From: Verrucomicrobiota bacterium
Lineage (GTDB): Bacteria; Verrucomicrobiota; Verrucomicrobiia; Limisphaerales; JACRJY01
Assembly: GCA_016235585.1 (NCBI GenBank)
Contig: JACRJY010000125.1
Location: 1-47,939 of the forward strand
DNA length: 47,939 nucleotides
Direction of reading: 5' to 3'
Positions 1 to 8,031 of the stretch are shown here, in pieces (positions within the stretch are counted from its first letter, which is position 1; each line of letters starts with the position of its first letter). The notes beneath the pieces are model-generated. The model was not told where the DNA came from, ran no database searches, and saw only the letters and a list, made by a program, of their open reading frames with translations. The translations under genes were made by a program, and so were the position numbers.

Positions 1-73
1 CGAAAACAGCGGGCGAGACGCCACGCGCTCCCAAACGAATGGAATCATTCCAGTTCAATGTTTTCGCGCTCAT
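1..73 (-). CDS. 5' end of an unidentified gene, third in the BatA/solute-binding operon (partial)
   Basis: An ATG at 73 overlaps the TGA stop of the solute-binding protein (ATGA), and the frame stays open to the window edge, giving 24 residues that begin MSAKTLNWNDS. The overlap is the typical sign of a translationally coupled downstream gene. A membrane permease of the same transport system would fit, but this is inference because too little sequence is present to recognise a family. Confidence 0.4.
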   Translation of the reverse strand, partial: MSAKTLNWNDSIRLGARGVSPAVF

Positions 74-1197
74 CGGAGGAAAATCTCCTTCAGCTTCGCC
101 GTTGCCGGTTCCAGGTCGCGCAGGATTTCGGGCCAGCGCGCCGCCAGCGTCGGTTCGTTCACGTCACAGGCGCACTCGCCTTCCAATGCGCCCGCCTTGA
201 TGAGCCGGTCGGTGACGGCCTTGCTTTGCAGGAATTCCAGCAGCTTCTGTGCGGCGGCGGGATGCGGCGCGTTCTTGAGCACGGCGGCGGTGTTCTCGAT
301 GAGGAGCGTCTCCGGCGTCATCGGCAGCGCGGCGACGGGCAGGCCTTCGCGTTGTGCGGCGGCGATGTCGTCGGAGTCGGTCAGGCCAATCGCCGCCTCG
401 CCGCGCCCGACGAGTTTTACGACGACGGAGTTGCCGTCCACGAGGAAGGGCTTGTTCGCGGCCAGCGCGCGGCACCAGGACTCCCAGCGCTCGGAGCCCC
501 AGTGCGCGCGCAAGGCGAGGAAGTGCGAGGCCGTGGTGCCGAAGAGTGGATACGCGAGCGCGACCTTGCCGCGCCACGCGGCGTTGGTGAGTTCGAGCAA
601 TGAACGCGGGGGCGAAGGGCGTGTGTCGCTCCCCCTCACCCCGGCCCTCTCCCCCGCTCCGAACGGGGGAGAGGGAGGAGACGGGGCAAGTGCGTTGGCG
701 CTTGTTGCCAGCGAAACGAGATTCGTGTTGATGACGATGCGGCGCGAGCGGTAGCCGAATTCCCTCACGTCGTTGGTCTCGTTGAAAAGGCCCATCGCTG
801 CCAGTTGGCGCGTGCGCAGTTCCTCGTTGCTCCAGAACACGTCGCACTGCGGATGCGCGCGCTCGGCGAGCAGGCGGTTGGCGAGGCCGACGGTCTTGAC
901 GGCCTCGCTGTCGAAGACCGCGCGCACTTTGAAACTGGTCTTCGCCTCGAACTCGCGGAGAATCGGCTCGGCGAATTCCTTGTCTTGGGAGGTGTAAAGG
1001 ATGACCCGCCTTTGGGATCTCATTGTGCGGTCACGATAATCAGAGTAGGTCATCGCGACAAAGCCGACGACGTAATTCACTGCAACAACCCAAAGAAAGA
1101 GGACGCTAATTCGGTAGAAACTGATTTGAGTCGCTCCAATGTGGAGCGTCAAATCCGAAGTCCATCTGACTTTCTTGGGCTGTTGCTTGTCACTCAT
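70..1197 (-). CDS. Membrane-anchored extracellular solute-binding protein (Fe3+/ABC type)
   Basis: Encodes 375 residues. One N-terminal membrane segment (about residues 27-49) is followed by a periplasmic-binding fold that starts VILYTSQDKEFAEPIL, as in bacterial solute-binding proteins of the iron/thiamine type. It probably binds a ligand outside the membrane and hands it to a permease whose gene may start at 73. The ATG at 1197 (MSDKQQPKK) was chosen because the longer frame runs back into an intergenic inverted repeat. It lies downstream of the BatA-like gene on the same strand with about 160 bp of repeat-filled spacer between them. Residues about 171-190 (SPPSPPFGAGERAGVRG) are coded by a palindromic repeat inserted in frame; the same peptide occurs in HemW at the other end of the window. 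Ligand unknown. Confidence 0.75.
   Translation of the reverse strand: MSDKQQPKKVRWTSDLTLHIGATQISFYRISVLFLWVVAVNYVVGFVAMTYSDYRDRTMRSQRRVILYTSQDKEFAEPILREFEAKTSFKVRAVFDSEAVKTVGLANRLLAERAHPQCDVFWSNEELRTRQLAAMGLFNETNDVREFGYRSRRIVINTNLVSLATSANALAPSPPSPPFGAGERAGVRGSDTRPSPPRSLLELTNAAWRGKVALAYPLFGTTASHFLALRAHWGSERWESWCRALAANKPFLVDGNSVVVKLVGRGEAAIGLTDSDDIAAAQREGLPVAALPMTPETLLIENTAAVLKNAPHPAAAQKLLEFLQSKAVTDRLIKAGALEGECACDVNEPTLAARWPEILRDLEPATAKLKEIFLR
630..683 (-). repeat. Palindromic repeat inserted in frame in the solute-binding gene
   Basis: An 11-bp perfect stem (645-655 with 665-675, C/T-rich then G/A-rich) follows a 23-nt core at 632-654. The reverse complement of that core is identical to 46582-46604 inside hemW. 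On the coding strand both copies read ...GERAGVRG, so they are inserted in the same orientation and frame. Confidence 0.85.
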
Positions 1198-1222
1198 GTC
1201 AGTTCTGCCTCCACACGGCGGC

Positions 1223-1316
1223 AAAGTAGGGCAGGTGTCTCGCCTGCCCCGGTCGCGCAACACCTGTCACCGCTGGCACCTGCGGTGCCGGGCAGGCGAG
1301 ACGCCTGCCCTACTTT
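1223..1316. repeat. 94-bp nested inverted repeat
   Basis: The 27-nt arms 1223-1249 and 1290-1316 are reverse complements with one mismatch (26/27). Each arm is itself partly self-complementary (GGCAGGTGTCTCGCCTGCC). The interior holds a further small hairpin (GGCACC-TGC-GGTGCC, 1275-1289). It sits between the BatA-like gene and the solute-binding gene. No transposase is present. It resembles a MITE- or REP-like dispersed repeat. Confidence 0.85.
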
Positions 1317-1324
1317 CTGGCGGC

Positions 1325-1359
1325 AATCGCAAATCGCAAATCGCAAATCCAAAATCTCC
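1325..1359. repeat. Heptanucleotide tandem repeat (AATCGCA)n
   Basis: Three exact copies of AATCGCA (1325-1345) are followed by two degenerate units (AATCCAA, AATCTCC). They lie between the 94-bp inverted repeat and the stop codon of the BatA-like gene. The seven-base period recurs at three other loci in this window. Confidence 0.8.
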
Positions 1360-1360
1360 A

Positions 1361-3196
1361 TCACACCGTCCTCCGATGGTAATACCACCACTCCCACATC
1401 AGCACGGCCAGCGCGGCGAGTGCGAACCAGCGCCAGATTTCGAGACTGGCCGATTGCAGCACGGTGGCCTCGACCTGGTTGTATTTGCCGAGCTTGAGTT
1501 CCGCGCGCGGCGTGGTGTCGCTCGCGGTGGCGTCGAGGAGGTTGACGCAGAACATCGTCTCGTTCGCGCCGACGCGGAGGCGATACGTGCCCTGCTTTGC
1601 GGTGTCGTGGAAAACAACTTCGAGGCTGTTCGTTTCCAGCGCGAGCGGATGCGCCCTGCCGTCGGGAAAAATCACCTGCGCCTCGCGCGCCGGCTCGGCG
1701 AGCGGCAGGCGGAACGGGTCGCCGGAACGCACGGACAAATGTGCGGCGGCGATGCTCGCGGGGTTGAGCCACTCGGCGGCGTTGGCGATGAAAATGGGGA
1801 ACGACACGCGCAGCGGCCACGTGCTTTGCAGCGTGTCGAAGCCAATCCACACGAGGCGCTGGCGGCCCAGTTCGCCCGCGAGCACGAGCGGTGTCTGCGG
1901 CGACTCGACGAGTGCGACGGCCCACGGCGGCTTCGCCACGGCGAGCGTCTCGGCGATTTGCACGTTGTCGAAACTGGCGAAACGCAGCAGCGGGTGGTTG
2001 CCCTTCCAGTCCACGACGGGTGGCGTCTTCACGGAGTTGAGCGGGCCGAACCAGTTCGGGCGCGCGGTGTGGATGGCAAGTGTGTGAACCTCCGGCCACA
2101 CGCTGGGCGCGACGTCGTCGAGCACCACGAAGTCGTAGCCTTTGCCCGTGGTGGCGGAATCGGCGGCGAGCGTGAGCTGCAACTGCGGCACGGCGCGCAA
2201 GGCTCTTTCGAGGAACCGATTTCCGCGCGTGACGAGCAGCACTTTGATGGGACGCGGCAACTGGCTCACGACGGAAGCCTGATTGTCCGCCGCCAAATCA
2301 TCCTTGGCCGTCAGACGCACGGTGAACACGCCGTCGCGCGATTGATTCACGATGAAAACCTGCGGTGAAGAAGCCTTGGATTCGAGCAGCAGACTGCGCG
2401 TGTCCACGACCGCGTCGTCGAGGAGCAGTTCGACCTCCGTCTCCATGCGGCGCGAAGAAAAGTTGACAACGTTGGCGAACACGGCGCGCTGGGCGGCGTT
2501 CTCCGGGTTGGCGCGAACGTCGAGGCTGGTGATGCCGACGTTGTCCGCGCGCTGGCCGGTGCGGTGGAAGACGAGCGGCAGCGCCTTGTTTTCAAATTCG
2601 CCCAGGTCCGGCACCGCGCCGTCGCTGAAGACGTGAATCTCGGCCTTGGAATGATTCTTGATGGACGACTCGGCGAGCTTGAACGCGTCGGCCAGACGCG
2701 TCGGCGAATCCGCCGGTGCGAGCGCGTCGAGTGCGCGGCGCAGCGCGGCCTTCTCGCTGGTCGGCGAGAGCTTTACCTCCGGCGTGACGGCGGCCTGGAT
2801 GACGAGCATCTGGTCGTTGTCGTGCATCGCGTTGACGAGCTTGGCCGCCTCGGCGCGGGCGAAGCCGAAGCGCGAGCCGGATTCATCCGTGCTCTGCATG
2901 GAAGCCGAGGCGTCGAGCAGCACGACGAAGAGCCGCCCGCCGGTGACTTGCGCGGAGAAGTAAGGTCGCGCGAGGGCGAAGACGGCGAGGGCGAGGAGGA
3001 GAAGTTGCAGCAGCAAAAGCCAGTTGTGGCGCAGGCGCTGGAACGGCGCGTTGACCTGCATTTCCGCGAGGAATTTCCGCCAAAGCAGCGTGCTGGAGAC
3101 GAGCTTGACCGTGCGCCTGCGCTTGAGCAGGTAGAAGACGACCACGACCGGCAGCGCGGCGGCGAAGGCGAAGGCAAATGGGTCGAGGAAGCTCAC
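1361..3196 (-). CDS. BatA-domain / von Willebrand factor A membrane protein
   Basis: Encodes 611 residues. The N-terminus is a BatA-type membrane segment (SFLDPFAFAFAAALPVVVVF, then LLKRRR), and a second hydrophobic segment lies at about residues 60-77. A VWA domain follows, with the metal-site motif DASAS at about 95-99. The last 25 residues form another membrane helix. The family is found in Bacteroides aerotolerance-like clusters and is common in Planctomycetes and Verrucomicrobia; its molecular job is not settled. The usual MoxR ATPase and DUF58 partners are not present here. A TTG at 3223 is possible, but the GTG at 3196 puts BatA at the very N-terminus as usual and has a weak purine-rich GGAAAA upstream. 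It is the first gene of the minus-strand operon ending at the window edge. Confidence 0.75.
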   Translation of the reverse strand: MSFLDPFAFAFAAALPVVVVFYLLKRRRTVKLVSSTLLWRKFLAEMQVNAPFQRLRHNWLLLLQLLLLALAVFALARPYFSAQVTGGRLFVVLLDASASMQSTDESGSRFGFARAEAAKLVNAMHDNDQMLVIQAAVTPEVKLSPTSEKAALRRALDALAPADSPTRLADAFKLAESSIKNHSKAEIHVFSDGAVPDLGEFENKALPLVFHRTGQRADNVGITSLDVRANPENAAQRAVFANVVNFSSRRMETEVELLLDDAVVDTRSLLLESKASSPQVFIVNQSRDGVFTVRLTAKDDLAADNQASVVSQLPRPIKVLLVTRGNRFLERALRAVPQLQLTLAADSATTGKGYDFVVLDDVAPSVWPEVHTLAIHTARPNWFGPLNSVKTPPVVDWKGNHPLLRFASFDNVQIAETLAVAKPPWAVALVESPQTPLVLAGELGRQRLVWIGFDTLQSTWPLRVSFPIFIANAAEWLNPASIAAAHLSVRSGDPFRLPLAEPAREAQVIFPDGRAHPLALETNSLEVVFHDTAKQGTYRLRVGANETMFCVNLLDATASDTTPRAELKLGKYNQVEATVLQSASLEIWRWFALAALAVLMWEWWYYHRRTV

Positions 3197-3362
3197 GCGA
3201 ATTTTCCGCGCCCGTCTGGACAACGAGCGCCGCTGCCGAAGCTAGATTGGAAGCGCATGGGCTGCGATGTTCCAACAGCCCCGCGTTTCACTCAAGGCAA
3301 GTTTGCGCTTCCCTTTTGTGGCTTCCCACCCGCCCGCAAGCCCGCCGCCGCCGGCGCAAAAA

Positions 3363-3392
3363 TTGACAGCCCGGCGCGCGCATGGTTACGCT
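3363..3392 (+). promoter_or_regulatory. Sigma-70-like promoter with -10 directly before the ATG
   Basis: TTGACA (3363-3368), an 18-nt spacer and TACGCT (3387-3392), with the ATG only 6 nt further on at 3399. The start site would fall on or beside the ATG, so a leaderless mRNA is predicted. The -35 box is perfect and the -10 box is weak. Confidence 0.45.
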
Positions 3393-3398
3393 CCGGCG

Positions 3399-4085
3399 AT
3401 GACCAAGATATTTGGGTATGCGAAGTCGCTTTGCCGGATTGCGAAATACGGGCTGCACGTGCTCTCCAAGCAGCACACGCCCAACTGGCAGGCGACCGGC
3501 AACTCGATCACGCTGATCAAGGAGCTGGGCCTCACCCCCAGGCTGTTCGTGGACGCCGGGGCGCACGATTCCGAATGGGCGCAGTGGTTCGTCAAGGAGT
3601 GGCCGGGGCTGGAGGTCATTTCGTTTGAACCCAACAAGCACTGCAAGCCCATGGGGACGTTCCACCAGATGGCCCTGTCCGACGAGCCGGGCACGGGCTA
3701 TTTCACCAACGACGTGGGCGGTATGTTCATCAGTGGCAAGGAGAACGGCTATTCGTTTCCCATCCGCCGCTTTGACGCTCTGGGCATTGCCATCAATCGC
3801 CCGGCGATCTTGAAAATTGACTGCGAACACTACACGGCCCGGGCCATGGCGGGCTTCGGCGAGCAGCTCAAGGAGTTTGACGTGATCATCGTCGAGATGT
3901 GGAACTACCTGCCCACCTGGCAGGCGGATCATGGCAAGGACGCCGTCCCCTGGAACAACCAGCAGGCGGAAATCTGGGAATGCGCCCTGCGCCACGGGTT
4001 CCGGGGCGCGCGGGTGGTGGGCATCGAGTTTTCCACCAACGGCGTGCCGCACTACGACATCGCCTTCTACAGGGAGAAGAAATAG
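3399..4085 (+). CDS. FkbM-family SAM-dependent methyltransferase
   Basis: Encodes 228 residues. The Rossmann motif LFVDAGAHDSEWAQWF (about residues 46-61), the acidic strand end ISFEPN and the ILKIDCE motif match FkbM-type methyltransferases, which methylate sugar or polyketide hydroxyls. The glycine-rich loop is unusual (GAHDSE rather than GANxG), so substrate and activity are uncertain. The ATG at 3399 was preferred over upstream in-frame starts because the extension is low-complexity and the protein begins cleanly there; a promoter ends 6 nt upstream. Downstream, CCGAC-TTGCTT-GTCGG (4124-4139) could form a small hairpin. No sugar-biosynthesis genes lie nearby. Confidence 0.65.
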   Translation: MTKIFGYAKSLCRIAKYGLHVLSKQHTPNWQATGNSITLIKELGLTPRLFVDAGAHDSEWAQWFVKEWPGLEVISFEPNKHCKPMGTFHQMALSDEPGTGYFTNDVGGMFISGKENGYSFPIRRFDALGIAINRPAILKIDCEHYTARAMAGFGEQLKEFDVIIVEMWNYLPTWQADHGKDAVPWNNQQAEIWECALRHGFRGARVVGIEFSTNGVPHYDIAFYREKK

Positions 4086-4223
4086 CCCGGCTCGCCACAA
4101 CGGGGAACTTTTCGGGAAAACTGCCGACTTGCTTGTCGGGCGGTTCTGGCGGACGTTCCCGCCGCCGGGAACTTTTGAATGCCTGGCGCAGTTCAGTTGT
4201 CTGTGACCTTGAAGGGTAATTAT

Positions 4224-4964
4224 ATGAAACGATTTCTTTTGGCTTCGGTGACGGTGGTGTTGGCGGTTGCTTTCACCGGCTGCGTGAATCCGGACGGCAG
4301 CCCGGATCGGACGGGTTCGGGAGCCTTCGCCGGCGGGGCGATTGGCGCGACTTCCGGCGCGCTCATCGGCGGTTCGCGCGGCAAGGGCGGCGAGGGCGCG
4401 CTCATTGGCGCGGCCATCGGCGCGATCACCGGCGGGCTGATTGGCCGGCAGATGGACAACGACGCCCAGTCCCGCCTCCGCGCCCAGGCCCCGCAGACCT
4501 ACGCCCGCGTGGATCAGGGCCAGACCCTCGGCGTGGCCGACATCAAGGCGCTGGCCTCGGCCAAAATCAGCGACGACGTGATCATCAGCCAGATCCGCAA
4601 CTCGCGCACGGTCTATCACTTGAGCGCGGCGGACATCATTGATCTCCACAATTCCGGCGTGAGCGACAAAGTGGTGGACTTCATGATCAACACTCCGAAT
4701 TTACAGGGCGGCAGTTCTGCCGCTCCCCAGGCACAAACCGTCTACGTCCAGTCGCCGCCGCCGCCGCCGCGCGTGGAGACCGTCGTGGTTGCGCCCGGCC
4801 CCGGATACGTCTGGGTCGGTGGCGAATGGGTTTGGAACCTTGGCTGGGTGTGGGTCGGCGGGCATTGGGCCTATCCGCCCCGCCCGCATACGGTCTGGGT
4901 TTCGACCACTTGGTCTCATCACCATTCGCGGGGCTGGCATCGCTCGCCCGGCCATTGGCGGTAA
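4224..4964 (+). CDS. Glycine-zipper lipoprotein with C-terminal tryptophan-rich repeats
   Basis: Encodes 246 residues. The lipoprotein signal MKRFLLASVTVVLAVAFTGC gives a lipobox Cys at 20. It is followed by a glycine-zipper pair (GAFAGGAIGATSGALIGG and GALIGAAIGAITGGLIGR, about 34-78) that may insert in or pair at the outer membrane. A helical middle part follows, then a proline stretch and a C-terminal YVWVGGEWVW...VWVGGHWAYPP segment of the YXWxGG/WxxGxW repeat type, ending His/Trp-rich. The ATG at 4224 has GAAGGG 8-13 nt upstream; an earlier in-frame ATG at 4179 would spoil the signal peptide. The cargo or role is unknown; members are often envelope-stress or scaffold lipoproteins. Confidence 0.75.
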   Translation: MKRFLLASVTVVLAVAFTGCVNPDGSPDRTGSGAFAGGAIGATSGALIGGSRGKGGEGALIGAAIGAITGGLIGRQMDNDAQSRLRAQAPQTYARVDQGQTLGVADIKALASAKISDDVIISQIRNSRTVYHLSAADIIDLHNSGVSDKVVDFMINTPNLQGGSSAAPQAQTVYVQSPPPPPRVETVVVAPGPGYVWVGGEWVWNLGWVWVGGHWAYPPRPHTVWVSTTWSHHHSRGWHRSPGHWR

Positions 4965-5030
4965 GCCGGCGGCGCGCACCACAACGGCGTTCAGTCCGCG
5001 CGTTCGTTTTTCCCCGTTCCCAACGCGGAA

Positions 5031-5049
5031 CCCTTGTGCTAGACAAGGG
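5031..5049 (+). promoter_or_regulatory. Hairpin abutting a start codon
   Basis: CCCTTGT (5031-5037), loop GCTAG and ACAAGGG (5043-5049) form a perfect 7-bp stem ending 2 nt before the ATG at 5052. The 3' arm carries the only ribosome-binding-like purine run. If transcribed it would occlude initiation; alternatively TAGACA (5041-5046) is a -10 box and the mRNA is leaderless. Confidence 0.35.
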
Positions 5050-5051
5050 CC

Positions 5052-7259
5052 ATGACCACTTCAATTTGCCGGGCGCGTCCTGCGTTTTTCCTCGCCTTGG
5101 TTTCACTCGTCGTCGCCGCGTTTCTGCCGCTGCCGGCCCGCGCCGCCGCACCGCGCGCTTTGCCAGACGGCCAGTTGCCCGCCGACCACCGCCTCGAACC
5201 GCTGAAGGAGCTCGACGGCTACTTCCCCTTCACGCCGTCGAAATCTCCCGCCGCGTGGAATGACCGCGCCGAGCGCGTGCGCCGCCAGTTGCTCGTGTCG
5301 CTCGGCCTCTGGCCCCGCCCGAAGCGCACGCCACTCAACGCCGTCATCCATGGCAAGCAGGACTTCGGCGATTACACGGTCGAGAAAGTTTATTTCGAGA
5401 GCGTCCCCGGCTTCTTTGTCACGGGCAGTTTGTATCGGCCCAAAAACAAAACCGGCAAAGTGCCCGCCGTGCTCTGCCCGCACGGCCACTGGCCCACCGG
5501 CCGCTTCATGGACGCGGGGCTGGACGGCGTCCGCAAGCAGATTGTCATCGGGGCCGAGCGTTTCGAGGAGGGCGGGCGCACGCCGATTTTGTCGCGCTGC
5601 GTGCAGCTCGCGCGCATGGGCTGCGTCGCGTTTTTCTACGACATGATTGGCTACGCGGACAGCCAGCAAATCTCCTACGACATCGCGCACCGCTTCGCCA
5701 AACAGCGCCCTGAAATGAACTCCCCGGAAAACTGGGGCCTCTTCAGCCCGCAGGCCGAGGCACATTTGCAGAGCATCATGGGCCTGCAAACGTGGAACTC
5801 CATGCGCGTCGTGGATTTCCTCCTCACGCTGCCCGACGTGGACGCCTCCCGTCTCGCCGTCACCGGCGCGAGCGGCGGCGGCACGCAGACGATGCTGCTC
5901 GCCGGCCTCGATCCGCGCCTCGCCGTGAGCGTGCCGTGCGTGATGGTCTCGACCGCGATGCAGGGCGGCTGCACCTGCGAAAACGCCGCGCTCCTCCGCG
6001 TGGACACCGGCAACGTCGAGTTCGCCGCGCTCTTCGCGCCCAAGCCGCAGGCGATGTCCTGCGCCGACGACTGGACGAAGGAGATGTTCACGAAGGGTTT
6101 TCCCCAGCTCCAGCAGCACTACAAAATGCTCGGCGCACCCGCCAATGTTCACCTCATTCGCGGCGAGCACTTCAAGCACAACTACAACTACGTCACCCGC
6201 GCCGAGATGTATTCGTGGCTGAACAAGCACCTCAAGCTCGGCCTCAAGGAACCCGTCATCGAGGAGGACCACAAGCGCCTCACGCAAGCCGAACTCACCG
6301 TGTGGGACGCGCAGCATCCCGCGCCGCCCAGCGGGCCGGACTTCGAGCGCCAGCTCTGCCGCTGGCTCGCCGACGACGCGGCGAAACAGTTGAAAGAATC
6401 GCAAACCTCGCCGGAGAAATTCCGCGAGGCCTACGGCGGCGCGGTGGACGTTCTCATCGGGCGAAACCTCGCCGAGGCCGGCGAAGTCGAGTGGGATTTG
6501 CGCGAGAAGAAAAGCCACGCCAGCCACCTCGAAATGACCGGCCTGCTCCGCAACAAAACCCACGCCGAGGACGTCCCCGTCGTCTTCCTGCATCCGAAAC
6601 AGTGGAGCGGCCAGACCGTCCTCTGGCCCACGGACTCCGGCAAGGCCGGACTCTACAACGCCGAGGGCCGCGTGACGGCGGACGTTCAAAAACTCCTCGA
6701 CACGGGCGCGACCGTCGTCGGCGTGGACTTGTTCATGCAGGGCGAATTCCTCGCGGACGGCAAGCCGCTCGACAAAACCCGCCGCACGAAAAATCCGCGC
6801 CAGGCCGCGTGCTTCACCCACGGCTACAACCACGCGCTCTTCGCCCAGCGCGTCCACGATTTGCTGACCGTCGTGAAATTCGTGAAGAGCAGCGACAAGC
6901 CGTCGAAGTCCATTGACCTCGTCGGCTTCGGTGCTGCCGGCCCGTGGGTGGCGGCGGCGCGGGCGCAGGCCCGCAGCGCGATTGACCGCGCGGTCGTGGA
7001 CACCGGTGGCTTCCGTTTCGGCAAGGTGAACGATTTGCAGGACGTGAACTTCCTCCCCGGCGGCGCGAAATACGGCGACCTGCCCGGCATGATTGCGCTC
7101 CACGCCCCCGGCAAGCTCTGGCTCGCGGGCGAAGACGCCACCGGCCTCGCGCTGGTGAAGAAATCCTACGAACTGGCGGGCGCGGCGAAGCACCTCGCGG
7201 TCTTCAGTGGCATCGCGAGTGAAGCGCGCACCGCCGCCCTCGCGTGGCTGCAAAAATGA
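5052..7259 (+). CDS. Secreted alpha/beta hydrolase, acetylxylan-esterase/prolyl-oligopeptidase-like, two-domain
   Basis: Encodes 735 residues. A signal peptide (about 1-36, ending RAAAP) precedes an alpha/beta-hydrolase domain with oxyanion region PAVLCPHGHW, nucleophile elbow VTGASGGGTQTML (Ser 274) and a likely His in RGEHFKHNYN. This type is abundant in Planctomycetes and Verrucomicrobia near carbohydrate-degradation genes, where it probably removes acetyl or other ester groups from polysaccharides. The C-terminal third (about 500-735) looks like a second hydrolase fold (VVFLHPKQWSG, TGATVVGVDLF), but its elbow reads VGFGAAG with no serine, so it is probably inactive or structural. It is monocistronic. 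The exact substrate cannot be told from sequence. Confidence 0.75.
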   Translation: MTTSICRARPAFFLALVSLVVAAFLPLPARAAAPRALPDGQLPADHRLEPLKELDGYFPFTPSKSPAAWNDRAERVRRQLLVSLGLWPRPKRTPLNAVIHGKQDFGDYTVEKVYFESVPGFFVTGSLYRPKNKTGKVPAVLCPHGHWPTGRFMDAGLDGVRKQIVIGAERFEEGGRTPILSRCVQLARMGCVAFFYDMIGYADSQQISYDIAHRFAKQRPEMNSPENWGLFSPQAEAHLQSIMGLQTWNSMRVVDFLLTLPDVDASRLAVTGASGGGTQTMLLAGLDPRLAVSVPCVMVSTAMQGGCTCENAALLRVDTGNVEFAALFAPKPQAMSCADDWTKEMFTKGFPQLQQHYKMLGAPANVHLIRGEHFKHNYNYVTRAEMYSWLNKHLKLGLKEPVIEEDHKRLTQAELTVWDAQHPAPPSGPDFERQLCRWLADDAAKQLKESQTSPEKFREAYGGAVDVLIGRNLAEAGEVEWDLREKKSHASHLEMTGLLRNKTHAEDVPVVFLHPKQWSGQTVLWPTDSGKAGLYNAEGRVTADVQKLLDTGATVVGVDLFMQGEFLADGKPLDKTRRTKNPRQAACFTHGYNHALFAQRVHDLLTVVKFVKSSDKPSKSIDLVGFGAAGPWVAAARAQARSAIDRAVVDTGGFRFGKVNDLQDVNFLPGGAKYGDLPGMIALHAPGKLWLAGEDATGLALVKKSYELAGAAKHLAVFSGIASEARTAALAWLQK

Positions 7260-7358
7260 ACACCCACTTGTTGAACCCCGATTGGGCGACCCGTTGCGTA
7301 TGAAATACCGTTCACTATGAATCGAGATATATGCACAATTATGCAGCTAATCTAGATG

Positions 7359-7933
7359 TTAGACCACTATGATCACGCGCATTTTCCTGCTCTTGCTTGT
7401 AGCCGCTTGTTCGGCGCTGGCACAGACGAATGCTGTAACGCCCACCAACTTTGTGCTGCAGGTTTTAGAGCCTACAGGCGGCAAGATTCAGCGCCCTAAA
7501 GATTGGTTCTACAAAGAGAGTCACGGCGAGTCATCTTACACATGGATTATGTCTCGCGAGGATGCAGCGAAGGCCGCCTACACCACCGGAGTCCGAATTC
7601 AGACCATTGTTGGCGTCAAGAAAGGCACAGGCAAGACTCCCAAAGAGTTCATCGAGGATTTCGTCTGCAAAAAGAAGAAGACAGCGGACAAAGTTGTGAA
7701 GAGTTGCGGAGAGGTCAAGCAGCAGCTTTTCACCAGGATTTGCATTGAGACAGAGGAAGGTCCGCATCATATCCTCTATTCCTTGTTTTGGGGAAATGAC
7801 GACTTGGACATTGTAGTTGTGTCCATCGCTGGCACTACGAAGGAGTTGTGGGACACCTACTCGCCGGTGTTCGACAAGATGGCAGGCTTTGAGTTGATTG
7901 ACATGAAGCGATTCGAAAAATGACGTGGTCTAA
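7359..7933. repeat. 9-bp inverted repeat bracketing a low-GC gene
   Basis: TTAGACCAC (7359-7367) lies 1 nt before the ATG at 7369. Its exact reverse complement GTGGTCTAA (7925-7933) starts 1 nt after the stop codon. The halves contain GTTAGAC and GTCTAAT, close to the GTTRRRY/RYYYAAC core sites of integron cassettes. No complete attC fold is visible on either side. Confidence 0.6.
7369..7923 (+). CDS. Secreted hypothetical protein, low GC
   Basis: Encodes 184 residues. A cleavable signal peptide (MITRIFLLLLVAACSALAQ) precedes a soluble domain of alternating strands and helices with no family that I can name with confidence; the general look is of a PsbP/DUF1795-like fold. Base composition is clearly lower in GC than the genes on both sides, and the start and stop are hugged by a 9-bp inverted repeat, both hinting at separate acquisition. 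No clear ribosome-binding site is seen before the ATG. The neighbours (hydrolase upstream, convergent Kdo transferase downstream) give no functional clue. Confidence 0.65.
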   Translation: MITRIFLLLLVAACSALAQTNAVTPTNFVLQVLEPTGGKIQRPKDWFYKESHGESSYTWIMSREDAAKAAYTTGVRIQTIVGVKKGTGKTPKEFIEDFVCKKKKTADKVVKSCGEVKQQLFTRICIETEEGPHHILYSLFWGNDDLDIVVVSIAGTTKELWDTYSPVFDKMAGFELIDMKRFEK

Positions 7934-8031
7934 TACCCAGATAGACTGCATTCCCGCTCGTTCAACCTATACTTCTTCCAGTTTCTCGTTCCTCTTTGAA
8001 TTTTCTCCGTTCCAGCCGGGAGCCTGTTTCT

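Noticed and set aside
5103-7253. A 716-codon open frame antisense to the hydrolase gene
   Set aside because: A mirror frame of a high-GC gene with biased third positions. No motif, and the forward protein has a clear family.
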